From positions 92,605 through 156,604 of the forward strand of contig NZ_FMCV01000013.1 of NCBI RefSeq assembly GCF_900091565.1: 64,000 nt of DNA. The letters run 5' to 3'. The DNA is from Micromonospora marina. Its GTDB lineage: Bacteria > Actinomycetota > Actinomycetes > Mycobacteriales > Micromonosporaceae. Shown here one piece after another: positions 8,686-16,281 of this stretch (within the stretch, counting starts at the first letter, position 1; the number at the start of each line of letters is the position of its first letter). The position numbers and the translations under genes are program-made. Under the pieces are notes generated by a model that saw nothing but the letters and a program-made list of their open reading frames with translations, was not told the DNA's origin and did no database searches.

Positions 8686-10473
8686 TCACTCCTGCGGGCG
8701 GCGCGGGGCGGGCGGGCCGCCCGCAGGAGCCTGCGGCGGCGCGGGTGTGGTCTCCCGGAGCAGGGCGGTCAGCCCGGCCCGCCGGGCCACCACAGTCAGC
8801 CGGTCACCGGCCTGGACCACCATCCGCGGGTCGGCCGACCAGTCCGCCTTCTGGTTCGGCCGGGCGTGCGCGAGCAGGCGTACCTCGCCGGGCCGCGCCA
8901 CCGCACCGAGCGGACGCCCGTCCAGCGGGGAACCGGCCACCACCGGCACCTCGGTGACCAGCAGCGCGTGCCGGTCGACCGGGATGGTGGCGACCACCGC
9001 GCGATCCAGCAGGGCCGCCGCGAAGGCCGGTGCGGCCAGATAGGACACGCTGCGCGAGATGCCGATGCCGAACGCCTGCTGGATCCGCTCGGCGAAGTCG
9101 CCGTCGAACAGCCGCAGCACCACGCGCAGATCCGGGTCGAGAGACCGGGCGATCAGCGCGGCCCGCAGGTTCGTCCCGTCGTCGGTGGAAACCACCACGA
9201 GAGCCTGGCAGGTGTCCACCGAGGCGTACCGGAGCGTCTCCTCCCGGCCCGCGTCCCCCACGATCAGCGGCACCCCCAGCCGGTGCGCCAGCGCGGCACC
9301 GCGCGCGTCCGGGTTCCTGTCGATCGCCACCACCTCGACGCCGAAGTCGTGCAACTGCGCCATCACCCGGGTGCCGATGTTGCCCAGCCCGACCATCACC
9401 ACGTGCCCCGAGCGGTTCGGCTGGACCCGGCCCGCGTGCAGCGCCAGCCGGGCGTTGACGACGCCGTCGACCACCGCGGCCGTGATCAGCGGGATCAGCG
9501 CCAGCCCGGCCAGGTTGAGCACCACCTGCATCACCTGGGCCGCGACCGGCTTGTTGACGTCCGGATCCTGGCCGGTGAGCGTGGTGACCAGGGTCAGGTA
9601 GACCGCCTCGCTCCAGCTCACGTCAGCGGCCCGCGCGTTGAGCCAGCCCAACGCCGCAATCACCCCGAGCAGCACCAGCACCGCGATACCGATCTTCCGG
9701 GTGGCGAAGTGGCGGACCGCGCGCAGCAGGACAGCGACCGGCTGCCGGCGACGCCGCGCCCGTACCAGCCGCCGCGCGGCGACCTCGGTGCCCGCCGGCC
9801 GACCGGTCGCCTCGGCCAGCACCACGTCGGCCGCCGCCTCGTCCGCGGGCAGCACCCGGACCAGGTCCGGATCGGTGGTGACGGCCAGCCCGCAGACCAC
9901 GTCCTGCGGGCGCACGTCGTCACGGCGGGCCACGTACAGCGTGCGCCCGCCGTGCCGGAAGTGGGTCGGCGCCACCTCGCCCAGCGCGGCGGCGACGAAG
10001 GCCGGGGCGGCGATCGAGGCGTCGGAGAGCACCGCCGAGTCGGGGAAGAGCTGCCGCAGCCCGTCCGCCAGGTTGGTGTTGAACATCCGCACCACCAGGC
10101 GCAGCCGCGACTCGACCTCCTGGGCGCAGAGCGCGGCGTGCATGTTGCCCACGTCGTCCTGGTGCAGCAGGGCCAGCCCGGCCGCGCCGGCCAGCCCGGC
10201 CCGGCGGAACGCGGCCTCGTCGAGGCGCTCCGCCGTGACCACGCGTACCCCGGGCACGTCCCGCCCGTCTGGGCCCTCGGACCGGCGGCGGCCCGGCACC
10301 ACGAGCGTGACCCGCACCTGGCCGTCGGCGCTGTCGGTGGCGAGCAGCGACCGGACCACCCAGTAGGCGAGCGGGTCGGAGCCGCAGACCACGTAGTGGG
10401 GACGTTCGTCACCGTTCATCCGGAGCCGCCAGCCGGTCGCGCGGCGCGCGCGGTCGCGCAGTGGCTCGGCCAT
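8686..10473 (-). CDS. NAD-binding (RCK/TrkA-N) protein with a central membrane pore region
   Basis: 595 aa. Order: an N-terminal Rossmann-like RCK domain (HYVVCGSDPLAYWVV near residue 27), a membrane region around residues 260-345 (IGIAVLVLLGVIAALGWLNA, a re-entrant SEAVYLTLVTTLTG stretch, then a long helix), a second RCK domain starting HVVMVGLGNIGTRV, and a C-terminal TrkA-C-like part. The arrangement resembles CASTOR/POLLUX-like ion channels or voltage-independent K+ channels, but the pore stretch lacks the TxGYG potassium filter (it reads TLTGQDP), so ion selectivity is unknown. ATG 10473 follows TACGAT (10480-10485) by 6 nt. A later ATG near 10416 is a possible alternative start. It is divergent from the next gene. 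Confidence 0.8.
   Translation of the reverse strand: MAEPLRDRARRATGWRLRMNGDERPHYVVCGSDPLAYWVVRSLLATDSADGQVRVTLVVPGRRRSEGPDGRDVPGVRVVTAERLDEAAFRRAGLAGAAGLALLHQDDVGNMHAALCAQEVESRLRLVVRMFNTNLADGLRQLFPDSAVLSDASIAAPAFVAAALGEVAPTHFRHGGRTLYVARRDDVRPQDVVCGLAVTTDPDLVRVLPADEAAADVVLAEATGRPAGTEVAARRLVRARRRRQPVAVLLRAVRHFATRKIGIAVLVLLGVIAALGWLNARAADVSWSEAVYLTLVTTLTGQDPDVNKPVAAQVMQVVLNLAGLALIPLITAAVVDGVVNARLALHAGRVQPNRSGHVVMVGLGNIGTRVMAQLHDFGVEVVAIDRNPDARGAALAHRLGVPLIVGDAGREETLRYASVDTCQALVVVSTDDGTNLRAALIARSLDPDLRVVLRLFDGDFAERIQQAFGIGISRSVSYLAAPAFAAALLDRAVVATIPVDRHALLVTEVPVVAGSPLDGRPLGAVARPGEVRLLAHARPNQKADWSADPRMVVQAGDRLTVVARRAGLTALLRETTPAPPQAPAGGPPAPRRPQE
8689..8729 (-). terminator. Hairpin overlapping the 3' end of the RCK gene
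   Basis: Perfect 14-bp stem CTCCTGCGGGCGGC / GCCGCCCGCAGGAG separated by 13 bases. It lies within the last codons of the RCK gene and ends at the base before its stop codon, and it is the only strong hairpin near that 3' end. It could act as terminator or mRNA-stabilising structure. Confidence 0.45.
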
Positions 10474-10560
10474 GCCCGGATCGTAGTCAGCCGCTCGCGA
10501 CGTGCGCAGCCCCGGCGATCATGAACGCATGGTGGGGCCGGGTCCGGGTAGAGCACCGGT

Positions 10561-11040
10561 ATGCAGACGTTCCTGCCGTATCCGGACTTCCTGGCCAGCG
10601 CGCGCACGCTGGACCAGAAGCGGCTGGGCAAGCAGCGAGTGGAGGCGATCCAGGTGCTGCGTGGGCTGACCTGGCCCGGCTACGGCTGGCGCAACCACCC
10701 CGCGGTGAAGATGTGGGCCGGGTACGAGGAGGCGCTGACCCGGTACGGGCTGGACATGTGCGCGGTGTGGTGCGAGCCGGGCCGGGCCGACACCTGCGCC
10801 GGCACGCTCGCCACCGACCTCGCCACCGCCTGCGGCATCTCGGTGATCCGCAGCCAGGAGGAGCTGGCCGCCGCCGGTGAGCTGCCGCCCTGGCTGGGCC
10901 GCGACGACCTGCACCGCAGCCACCGGTCGTCGCTGCTGCGCAAGGATCCGGTCCACTACGCACGGCTGTTCACCGACGTCTCCCCCGACCTGGAGTACGT
11001 CTGGCCCCCGTCCGACCGCCCCCGCCGCTGCCTGCCGTGA
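10561..11040 (+). CDS. MSMEG_6728-type protein (pyrimidine-dimer glycosylase-like family)
   Basis: 159 aa, cytosolic. The opening MQTFLPYPDF, then LDQKRLGKQRVEA and GYGWRNHPAVKMW, is the hallmark of a conserved actinobacterial family annotated MSMEG_6728 and related to the pyrimidine-dimer DNA glycosylase (Pyr_excise) fold. Activity has not, to my knowledge, been shown for this subfamily; a role in DNA repair is inference. ATG 10561 lies 6 nt after TAGAGC (10549-10554), so it is probably leaderless. It stands alone, followed by the GGGGCCCC repeat cluster. Confidence 0.75.
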   Translation: MQTFLPYPDFLASARTLDQKRLGKQRVEAIQVLRGLTWPGYGWRNHPAVKMWAGYEEALTRYGLDMCAVWCEPGRADTCAGTLATDLATACGISVIRSQEELAAAGELPPWLGRDDLHRSHRSSLLRKDPVHYARLFTDVSPDLEYVWPPSDRPRRCLP

Positions 11041-11190
11041 AGGAAGGGCCCCCTATTAACGCCTCCGGTAGAGGAAGGGCCCCTTGTTAACACCTGACCC
11101 ACCCGCGCCCCGTGGCGCACGCAGCGCGGGCCGCCCCGGCGTTAAGAAGGGGCCCCGCACATCCGTATGCGTTAAAAGGGGCCCCTTCCT
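11041..11190. repeat. Four copies of a GGGCCCC-TTAAC dispersed repeat
   Basis: Copies at about 11041-11064 (AGGAAGGGCCCCCTATTAAC) and 11070-11095 (GAGGAAGGGCCCCTTGTTAA) run one way; copies at about 11139-11157 (GCGTTAAGAAGGGGCCCC) and 11170-11191 (GTTAAAAGGGGCCCCTTCC) run the other. The same element occurs twice more at 37619-37675. It lies between the MSMEG_6728-type gene and the flavoprotein gene. No protein or known RNA accounts for it. Confidence 0.75.
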
Positions 11191-11236
11191 TGCACCTCGG
11201 GCAGACTGGGGGGACCGCCGACTGGAGGATGTCCCC

Positions 11237-12781
11237 GTGAGTCTGTCGCAAGTGGTAGGCCGCCTGATCGGCGTACGCGAGCACGTCGTGGACCCGGGCG
11301 GCGGTGGCACCGACCGCGTGCCGCGACCGGTCCCGGCGCTCGTGGTCGGCGGCGGCATTGCGGGCATGTCGGCGGCGGTGGTGCTGGCCGAGCGCGGGGT
11401 GGCGGTGACGGTGCTGGAGGCGGCGCCGCACCTCGGCGGACGGCTCGGCGCCTGGCCGGAGGAGTTGTCCGACGGCGTCCAGCGCAACGAGCACGGCTTC
11501 CACGCGTTCTTCCGGCAGTACTGGAACTGGCGGTCGATCCTGCGCCGGGTCGACCCGGCGCTGGGCTTCCTCAAGCCGATCCCGGGCTACCCGATCCTGT
11601 CCGAGCAGTGGCCGACCGAGGAGTTCGGCAAGCTTCCGCCCGCGCCGCCGGCGAACCTGCTGGCGCTGCTGCTGCGCAGCCCCAGCCTGCGCCTGGCCGA
11701 TTTGCGCACGATGGACCGGGACGCGGCGCTGCCGCTACTCACCTACGACCCGGTACGAACGTACGAGGAGTTCGACGAGCGTACCGCGGACGAGCTGCTC
11801 ACCTCGCTGCGGCTGCCGGACCGGGCGCGGGCCATGCTGTTCGAGGTCTTCTCGCACTCGTTCTTCAACCACGAGGCGGAGATGTCGGCCGCGGAGATGA
11901 TCGCGCAGTTCCACTTCTATCTGCTCGGCAACCCGGAAGGGCTGGCCTTCGACTGCCCGGACCGGGACTACGGCACGGCGATCTGGGAGCCGCTGACCGG
12001 GTACGTGGAGAAGCACGGCGGCCGGGTGCTGACCGGCGCGGCGGCGGCCCGGATGGACCGTACCCCGGCGGGGTGGCGGGTGACCGGCACCGACGGCGAC
12101 GTCTGGGAGGCGCCGCACGTGGTGCTCGCGGTGGACCCGCCGGCGCTCGCCGCGCTCGTCGACGCCTCCCCCGGCCTGGCCGCGGCGGTGCCCGAGCTGG
12201 CGGCGCGGATGCCCGCGTTCGGTACGCCCGGCCCGCCGTACGCGGTGGCGCGCTACTGGATGGACGGGGACGTCCGGGCGGATCGTGCGGTGTTCAGCGG
12301 CGTCTCCCGGCAGCCGACGCTGGACTCGGTGACGCTTTACCACCGGCTGGAGGACGAACCCCGCCGCTGGGCCGAGCGGACCGGCGGCTCGGTGATGGAG
12401 CTGCACGCGTACGCCTGCGAGCCGGACGTGCCGGCCGACGAGCTGGCGGCGCGCATGCTGGGGGAGTTGACCGCGCTCTGGCCGGAGGTCGCCGAGCTGC
12501 GGGTTCGCGAGCTGCGGGCCCGCGTCGAGGCGCAGGCCCCGGCGTTCACGCCGGGCAGCCACGCCTGGCGTCCGGGGGTACGTACCGACGCGCCGGGCCT
12601 TTACCTGGCCGGGGACGGCATCCGCACCGAGTTCCCGAGCGCCCTGATGGAACGGTCGGCGGCCACCGGCATCATCGCCGCGAACCACATCCTGCGGGCC
12701 GAGGGTGCGGCGGCCGAGCCGGTCCGGTCGATCCGGCCGCGCGGCCTACTGGCGGGCACTGTCGGCGCGAAAAGGTCATAG
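11237..12781 (+). CDS. FAD-dependent oxidoreductase, carotenoid desaturase (CrtI/CrtU)-like
   Basis: 514 aa from the GTG at 11237, with GGAGG at 11224-11228 spaced 8 nt. An N-terminal Rossmann FAD site is clear: ALVVGGGIAGMSAAVVLAERG, then a GG-doublet in HLGGRLG. The segment NEHGFHAFFRQYWNWR resembles the CrtU-type (beta-carotene desaturase/methylase) branch of the phytoene-desaturase family, and the C-terminus LYLAGDGIRTEFPSALMERS is the usual FAD-closing motif. Substrate is uncertain: no other carotenoid gene lies nearby, so a role in carotenoid or other polyene/amine oxidation is only inference. Confidence 0.8.
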   Translation: MSLSQVVGRLIGVREHVVDPGGGGTDRVPRPVPALVVGGGIAGMSAAVVLAERGVAVTVLEAAPHLGGRLGAWPEELSDGVQRNEHGFHAFFRQYWNWRSILRRVDPALGFLKPIPGYPILSEQWPTEEFGKLPPAPPANLLALLLRSPSLRLADLRTMDRDAALPLLTYDPVRTYEEFDERTADELLTSLRLPDRARAMLFEVFSHSFFNHEAEMSAAEMIAQFHFYLLGNPEGLAFDCPDRDYGTAIWEPLTGYVEKHGGRVLTGAAAARMDRTPAGWRVTGTDGDVWEAPHVVLAVDPPALAALVDASPGLAAAVPELAARMPAFGTPGPPYAVARYWMDGDVRADRAVFSGVSRQPTLDSVTLYHRLEDEPRRWAERTGGSVMELHAYACEPDVPADELAARMLGELTALWPEVAELRVRELRARVEAQAPAFTPGSHAWRPGVRTDAPGLYLAGDGIRTEFPSALMERSAATGIIAANHILRAEGAAAEPVRSIRPRGLLAGTVGAKRS

Positions 12782-12835
12782 GCGCCCAAAAACCGCTTTA
12801 CGCTCGACTGATCCGGTGACACGGGAGGTCGGGCG

Positions 12836-13972
12836 GTGAGCACCGCGACGCGGGATCGGCGCGACGAGGAGCACGGAACGCCACGGGACGAACGGACCGC
12901 GGTGGTCACCGCGCTGCGGCTCGGCTGGTCCATGGCGGACGCCTACCACCACGCGCAGACCGCCGACCTGACCGGGGACGGGCACCGGCAGTCGCCCGCG
13001 CCGCCGAAGCTGTCGAACCTGACCGAGCTGGCCGGGCGCCACCGGCTCGGCATGTACCTCGACGGCGTGGACGTCGCGCTGGCCCAGATCGCGCCGCTCA
13101 CCACGGACGGCCGTACCGTGCCGTCCACCGCCGCCGCCCGGGGCGCCACCGGGTCCGGCCGGGAACCGCTGCTGCGCGCGCTCGACGACCTCAACATCGA
13201 CGTGCTGCGCTGGACGATGGCCACGAACCACCGGGTGGGGGTGGCGTACCGGCTCGGGCGCTCCCTCGCCGACACCGTGCGACGCGGCGACGCCGACCAG
13301 CTCGCCGCGCGCTTCGGCGGCCGGCACCTCCAGATCAGCAGGTGGCTGGACGAGCTGGCGAGCGTGCTGCCGCCGTACTCGGCCGCCGTGGTGCGCCGTT
13401 CGCTCGCCGCCTGGGCCGCGGCGGTCGGTCGCGCCACGGTGGGCGACCCGGGCGAGGCCGGGCCCGCCGAGCTTGCCCGCGAGCTGCGCAACCAGGGCGA
13501 CCTGTGGCAGGACGTGCTGACCGGCGGCCTGCACCCGCGCGACCTGCTGGACGAGGAGAACTGGGCGGTGATCGCCCGCAACGTCGTCATCCGGGACCGG
13601 AAGCTGGTGGCACAGGCGGCCCGGGGCATCTTCTGGCCGGTGCTGGCGCCCCTGCTGGTGGTGCTGCTGGCGGTGGTCGGGGTCAGCGCCGCCGCCGCGG
13701 CCGGCTCGCCCACCACCCGGGCGGCGGTGGCGCTCGTCGGCCTCGGCGCCGGGCTCACCGCGATCTGGCGGTCGATCTCCACGCCCACGCTGACGGTGGC
13801 GGCCGAGGTGAACCGCCCGCTGCTGGACAGCGAGCTGGTGGTGCAGATGACCGCCCGGATCGACCGGCCGCTCGCCGCCGCGCGGCGGGCCGGCCGCGCC
13901 GGACGGCAACGGCGGCCCGCCGACCACGGATCGAAATACGTTGCAGGCGATTCCCGCATCGATCTACCGTGA
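12836..13972 (+). CDS. Hypothetical protein with one or two C-terminal membrane segments
   Basis: 378 aa, not recognised. GTG at 12836 has GGGAGG (12823-12828) 7 nt upstream. Residues 1-260 are soluble and mostly helical by composition, with segments such as LDDLNIDVLRWTMATNHRVG and ISRWLDELASVLPPYSAAVV. Residues about 265-315 hold two hydrophobic stretches (WPVLAPLLVVLLAVVGVSAA and a following AAVALVGLGAGLTAI). The tail is basic. Possibly a membrane-anchored sensor or scaffold. It starts 54 bp after the flavoprotein gene on the same strand, so it may be co-transcribed. Confidence 0.6.
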   Translation: MSTATRDRRDEEHGTPRDERTAVVTALRLGWSMADAYHHAQTADLTGDGHRQSPAPPKLSNLTELAGRHRLGMYLDGVDVALAQIAPLTTDGRTVPSTAAARGATGSGREPLLRALDDLNIDVLRWTMATNHRVGVAYRLGRSLADTVRRGDADQLAARFGGRHLQISRWLDELASVLPPYSAAVVRRSLAAWAAAVGRATVGDPGEAGPAELARELRNQGDLWQDVLTGGLHPRDLLDEENWAVIARNVVIRDRKLVAQAARGIFWPVLAPLLVVLLAVVGVSAAAAAGSPTTRAAVALVGLGAGLTAIWRSISTPTLTVAAEVNRPLLDSELVVQMTARIDRPLAAARRAGRAGRQRRPADHGSKYVAGDSRIDLP

Positions 13973-14007
13973 GCGCGCAAGGTCAACCACCGCTCCGGGA
14001 GCCGTCG

Positions 14008-14097
14008 ATGTCGCTGCGATCCGCCACCACGATGCCGTCGTGGCTGCTCGGCGACGGCTGCCGGGAACACGGTCCCTGGCCCGGGGGGCACGACTGA
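14008..14097 (+). CDS. Possible 29-aa leader peptide ahead of a terminator
   Basis: ATG 14008 has GGGAG at 13997-14001 six nt upstream; the frame gives MSLRSATTMPSWLLGDGC followed by REHGPWPGGHD and a TGA at 14095-14097. A perfect terminator hairpin begins 24 nt later and the HNH gene 36 nt after that. The layout is that of a leader peptide with attenuator, but the peptide has no run of one amino acid that would signal charging of a tRNA. It could equally be a short stand-alone small protein, or chance. Confidence 0.35.
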   Translation: MSLRSATTMPSWLLGDGCREHGPWPGGHD

Positions 14098-14121
14098 CGC
14101 GCATCGCGCGTACCCGTCGTC

Positions 14122-14153
14122 GCCGCCCGGTCCCGTGGACCGGGCGGCTTTTT
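14122..14153 (+). terminator. Strong intrinsic terminator (possible attenuator) before the HNH gene
   Basis: Perfect 12-bp stem GCCGCCCGGTCC / GGACCGGGCGGC with a CGT loop, followed directly by TTTTT. This is the best canonical terminator in the window. It ends only 35 bp before the HNH start codon and 21 bp before its ribosome binding site, so it either ends the 12836-14097 transcript or attenuates the HNH gene. Confidence 0.85.
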
Positions 14154-14188
14154 CGTCGCCGTACCGCCGATCGTGGAGGGAGAGCCCG

Positions 14189-14629
14189 GTGGACGCCGTC
14201 CTCGTCATCAACGCCGACCTCGGCCCGCTGCACCGGGTCACCGTCAAACACGCGATCCGGATGCTCTGCCGCCGGGTCGCCGAGATCCACGAGGCCGAGC
14301 CCGACCGGGTGATCGGCGTCTTCCCGCTGCCGCGGGTGGTCCGCCTCGTCCGGTACGTGGTGACCCGCTGGCGGTTCAGCGCCGGCCCGGCCTGGTCCCG
14401 GGCCGGGGTGCTGGCGCGGGACCGGCGGCGGTGCACCTACTGCGACGGTGCGGCGAGCACGATCGACCACATCCTGCCCCGCTCGCGCGGTGGCCGGAAC
14501 ACCTGGGGGAACACCACCGCCGCCTGCTACGCGTGCAACCAGCGCAAGGGCGACCGGACCCCGGCCGAGGCGGGCATGCCGCTGCGGCGGGAGCCGGTGA
14601 CGCCGAGCTGGGCCGCACTGGCGCGGTGA
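14189..14629 (+). CDS. HNH endonuclease
   Basis: 146 aa from GTG 14189, with a GGAGGGAG site at 14175-14182. A zinc-ribbon HNH core is clear: CTYC pairs with a second CYACNQRKG cysteine pair, and the catalytic block reads TIDHILPRSRGG then WGNTTAAC. Proteins of this small family occur widely in actinobacteria as single genes; the biological target is not known, though DNA cleavage is expected from the fold. The N-terminal half (VDAVLVINADLGPLHRVTVK) is conserved in the family. It sits behind a 29-codon ORF and a terminator, which suggests conditional read-through. Confidence 0.85.
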   Translation: MDAVLVINADLGPLHRVTVKHAIRMLCRRVAEIHEAEPDRVIGVFPLPRVVRLVRYVVTRWRFSAGPAWSRAGVLARDRRRCTYCDGAASTIDHILPRSRGGRNTWGNTTAACYACNQRKGDRTPAEAGMPLRREPVTPSWAALAR

Positions 14630-14788
14630 CGGACGGCCGGCGGGCACAGGGGGCGGTGTCGGGAGTACGTCCCGGCGCCGCGCCCGCCGGTCCCACCCCC
14701 ACCTATCCAGACCTTGGAAGGGGACGGCCCTCATCAGGCCGAAGTCCTCCAAGATCTCGGACGGCGCCGTGTTACCCGACGGTCTCTC

Positions 14789-15376
14789 TCAGACCGCAGT
14801 CGGCTCGGACGCGCGGTGCCGGAGGAACGCCTCCGCCCGGCGGGCGTCCCGGTGGACCCGCCAGCCCGTCAACGCGAACAGCGCCGCCGCCAGACCGAAG
14901 ATCGCCAGCGCCACGCCGGAGGTGAACCATGCGAGCACCTGACCGAGGTTGAACACCACGAGCCCGGCCGCGAGAACAGCCCACCAGCCGCCGTCCACCA
15001 TCTGGCGGGCGACGACCGTGAGCGTCGGCAGGTCGGCGTCGGGCGCGGTCTCGCCGCGCCGCACCTGCTTCACCAGCCGGGACCGCTTCCGCATGCTCAT
15101 CGCCCAGAGCGGGGACCGTCGACTGGACCGGAGCCGCCCTCGCCGGGCGGCCCACACGAGGGCGCCCAACTCGACCAGTACGCCGACCACGATGAGCACG
15201 ATCCCGGTGATTCTTGCCCACTCCGGCGACTGCCCCGCCGACCGGGTCGCCCAGCCCTCGTCGGCCACCTGGCCGACGATCAACGCACCGATCACCCCGC
15301 CCAGCAACGGCGCCCCGAGAGCCAGCGCCAGAAACCGGCGACGCCCTCGCCGGATCATGTGTTCCTGATCGTCCAT
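14789..15376 (-). CDS. Hypothetical four-helix membrane protein
   Basis: 195 aa, unrecognised. Hydrophobic segments at about residues 15-37 (FLALALGAPLLGGVIGALIV), 55-78 (ITGIVLIVVGVLVELGALVW), 130-148 and 155-172, with a basic loop MSMRKRSRLVKQVRRGE between the second and third. The short N-terminus starts MDDQEHMIRRGRRR; the second Met may be the real start. No operon partner: it converges with the HNH gene and lies downstream of an enoyl-CoA hydratase-like gene. Confidence 0.6.
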   Translation of the reverse strand: MDDQEHMIRRGRRRFLALALGAPLLGGVIGALIVGQVADEGWATRSAGQSPEWARITGIVLIVVGVLVELGALVWAARRGRLRSSRRSPLWAMSMRKRSRLVKQVRRGETAPDADLPTLTVVARQMVDGGWWAVLAAGLVVFNLGQVLAWFTSGVALAIFGLAAALFALTGWRVHRDARRAEAFLRHRASEPTAV

Positions 15377-15442
15377 CCCAGACCCCCGTCTCCGCGGGCA
15401 TCGACATACCCGATGGGGGAGGCGGTCAAACGGCGGTCCGCG

Positions 15443-16204
15443 CTAGGCGGGCGGGGTCCAGCCGAAGCGCGGCGGCCGGCGCTCGTTGATCGCCGCCACC
15501 CCTTCGCGGGCCTCGCCGCTGTCCCGCACCTGGGCGTGCCACCAGGCGAGCCGGTCAGCGTCGGCACGCCCGTCAACGATCTCCTTGGCGGCGGTCACCG
15601 TGAGCCGGGACCGCTCGGCGATGGCGGCGGTCAGCGCCGCCACCCGCCCGGCCAGTTCCCCGTCCGGCAGCACCTCGTCCACCAGGCCGATCCGCAGCGC
15701 CCGCTCGGCGTCGACCAGCTCGCTGGTGAACAGCAGGTGCTTGGCCGCGGACGGCCCGACCAGCGCGGCCAGCCGCCGCGTGGTCGGCGCCGGGTAGACC
15801 AGGCCGAGCCGGGCCGGGGGTACGCCGAATCGGGCTTCCGTCGAGGCCAGGCGCAGGTCGCAGGCGACGGCGAGCTGGCAGCCGCCGCCCACGCAGGCGC
15901 CCTCGATCGCGGCGACGGTGGGGCGGCCGAACGCGGCGAGCCGTTCCTCGGCGGCCACCGCGATGCTGCCGTCACCGGCGGCCAGCAGCTCGTCCAGGTC
16001 GCCCAGGTCGGCGCCCGCGCAGAACGTGCCGCCCGCGCCGGTGAGCACCAGGACCCGGACCGCCGGGTCGGTTTCCAGGCCGTCGAGCAGCACGGGAAGC
16101 TGCCGCCACATGGCCGGGGTCATGGCGTTGCGCCGGGCCGGGTTGTGGATGACGACAGTGGCCACCGGGCCGTCCAGGGTGACGGTCAGTTCCGCGTCGG
16201 ACAT
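15443..16204 (-). CDS. Enoyl-CoA hydratase/isomerase family protein
   Basis: 253 aa, crotonase fold. Visible family features: NPARRNAMTPAMW near residue 20, the oxyanion-hole stretch TFCAGADLGDLDELL, and the second oxyanion block IEGACVGGGCQLAVACDLRL. Glu is present at neither of the two classical hydratase positions that I can place with confidence, so dehydration, isomerisation or another crotonase reaction are all possible. ATG 16204 lies 7 nt after TACGGT (16212-16217), suggesting a leaderless transcript. No linked fatty-acid genes are nearby. Confidence 0.82.
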   Translation of the reverse strand: MSDAELTVTLDGPVATVVIHNPARRNAMTPAMWRQLPVLLDGLETDPAVRVLVLTGAGGTFCAGADLGDLDELLAAGDGSIAVAAEERLAAFGRPTVAAIEGACVGGGCQLAVACDLRLASTEARFGVPPARLGLVYPAPTTRRLAALVGPSAAKHLLFTSELVDAERALRIGLVDEVLPDGELAGRVAALTAAIAERSRLTVTAAKEIVDGRADADRLAWWHAQVRDSGEAREGVAAINERRPPRFGWTPPA

Positions 16205-16224
16205 GGGTCCGACCGTAACGGGCG

Positions 16225-16263
16225 GGGCCCGGCGACCACCCGCGTGGGGTGGCCGCCGGGCCC
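16225..16263 (-). terminator. Terminator hairpin after the M4 protease gene
   Basis: Two-part stem: GGGCCCGGCG / CGCCGGGCCC (10 bp), an A-C mismatch, then CCACCC / GGGTGG (6 bp) with a 5-base loop. It begins 18 bp beyond the M4 stop codon. Confidence 0.65.
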
Positions 16264-16281
16264 CGGGACCGGGCCGTCAGG

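Noticed and set aside
4749..8957. A 1402-codon plus-strand reading frame across the chitinase and permease genes
   Set aside because: It is out of frame with both real genes, Arg/Pro/Gly-rich without any domain, and exists only because high GC suppresses stop codons.
8866..10524. Long plus-strand frame opposite the RCK protein gene
   Set aside because: Antisense shadow: composition is His/Arg/Pro-rich, no motif, while the minus strand shows a clear two-RCK protein.
12836..13972. Assigning a function to the 378-aa protein
   Set aside because: Beyond two hydrophobic segments I see no family motif.
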